A stretch of 6,831 nt of DNA from Flavobacteriaceae bacterium (GTDB lineage Bacteria > Bacteroidota > Bacteroidia > Flavobacteriales > Flavobacteriaceae). The translations under genes were made by a program, and so were the position numbers. The stretch spans positions 1 to 6,831 of the forward strand of contig JAUXCI010000132.1 in the NCBI GenBank assembly GCA_030618945.1, read 5' to 3'. This document shows positions 6,377 to 6,831 of the stretch, one piece after another (position 1 is the first letter of the stretch; every line of letters starts with the position of its first letter). The notes below the pieces were generated by a model that worked only from the letters and a program-made list of their open reading frames with translations, did no database searches and was not told the origin of the DNA.

Positions 6377-6414
6377 TGTTTTGTGACACTTGATTATTAC
6401 TACTCTACATTTTT
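6368..6414 (+). terminator. Probable glmS terminator: inverted repeat spanning the convergent stop codons
   Basis: GTGGAGTAGT (6368-6377) pairs with ACTACTCTAC (6399-6408) over ten positions with one G-U pair, and TTTTT follows at 6410-6414. The first arm is the last codons of glmS; the second is the end of the TPR gene on the other strand. The T-tract is only on the plus-strand side, so it would terminate glmS but not obviously the convergent gene. A smaller competing hairpin (AGTGT 6375-6379 with ACACT 6386-6390) lies in the same place. The stem is weak, so the call is moderate. Confidence 0.45.
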
Positions 6415-6831
6415 AGGTAATGGAGGAATATCCAACTCTCCATTGGCTTCCATTTCTTTAACTTTGGCCTGTTCCTCCTTTAGACGCTTTTTCATAATTT
6501 CCATACTCTTCTTAAAATCAGGATCATCATATAGTGGTTGATAGATGGGGTTGCCTACTATTTCATAAGTATGAATACCCTCATCAACCAGTTTAACAAA
6601 TGATGCCACTGCTGCCTTATGATTTCCCATGGCCAGGTGAATACGGCATTCCCAATTGTTCTGCGGAGAAGCAGATCCCCAAAATCCTCTAATCTGTGCT
6701 ATCTTTAGGCTCTCCTTAAGCAGGTGCTCTGCCTGCCGGTTTTCTCCCTTAACTTTTAATAAACTCCCCAATGCATAGGCGGGAATAAAATTATTTTTAT
6801 CAATGATGATATCTGACTGAAAAAAATCCGG
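6400..6831 (-). CDS. C-terminal part of a TPR-repeat protein, 5' end outside the window
   Basis: The frame is open from the right edge (6831) to a TAG at 6400-6402, giving the last 143 residues. The visible part has a TPR-like helical pair (AYALGSLLKVKGENRQAEHL followed by LKESLKIAQ) and a second one (ECRIHLAMGNHKAAVASFVKLVDEG). A segment NPIYQPLYDDPDFKKSMEIM resembles the end of TPR domains found in bacterial signalling proteins (for example kinase-, cyclase- or winged-helix-TPR fusions). The charged tail, rich in Lys and Glu, looks helical and ends IPPLPKNVE. The N-terminal domain that would define the function is not in the window, so no specific role can be assigned. The in-frame TTG at 6769-6771 is not the start, because the frame and the repeat pattern continue upstream. 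The stop is followed in frame by two TAA codons. The gene is convergent with glmS, 23 bases away. Confidence 0.75.
   Translation of the reverse strand, partial: PDFFQSDIIIDKNNFIPAYALGSLLKVKGENRQAEHLLKESLKIAQIRGFWGSASPQNNWECRIHLAMGNHKAAVASFVKLVDEGIHTYEIVGNPIYQPLYDDPDFKKSMEIMKKRLKEEQAKVKEMEANGELDIPPLPKNVE

Overview
This window is chromosomal DNA from a member of the Bacteroidota, most likely of the class Flavobacteriia. Four things suggest this: the AT-rich sequence; promoter-like boxes of the phylum's TAnnTTTG type in place of E. coli-style -10/-35 elements; a DUF4270 lipoprotein, a family restricted to Bacteroidota; and the gene order flippase - panD - panC <> starch-synthase-like gene - DUF4270 - glmS, which I recall from flavobacterial genomes. 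No mobile element, phage gene, CRISPR array, tRNA or rRNA is visible. Coding density is very high and no gene-free stretch exceeds about 110 bases.

The left part (1-1856, minus strand) reads panC, then panD, then a YbhN/UPF0104-type membrane flippase that runs off the left edge. PanC and PanD converge on pantothenate (CoA precursor): PanD makes beta-alanine and PanC condenses it with pantoate. The flippase follows panD by three bases and is a probable operon partner. A 102-base divergent intergenic region (1857-1958) holds back-to-back promoter boxes for panC (minus) and the starch-synthase-like gene (plus).

The right part (1959-6376, plus strand) holds three genes. The first is a 269-aa protein related only to the N-terminal domain of GT5 glycogen/starch synthases and lacking the usual catalytic signatures. 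The second is a 538-aa DUF4270 lipoprotein, probably in the same transcript. After a hairpin terminator comes glmS, encoding the full-length hexosamine-forming enzyme that feeds peptidoglycan and LPS synthesis. Convergent to glmS, at the right edge, is the 3' end of a TPR-repeat protein gene; the two stop codons lie in the two arms of one inverted repeat.

The metabolic enzymes (PanC, PanD, GlmS) look ordinary and intact. The least understood part is the starch-synthase-like protein plus DUF4270 pair: a cytosolic, apparently non-catalytic sugar-binding-fold protein placed beside a predicted surface lipoprotein and next to CoA and amino-sugar genes. That is the part most worth a second look.
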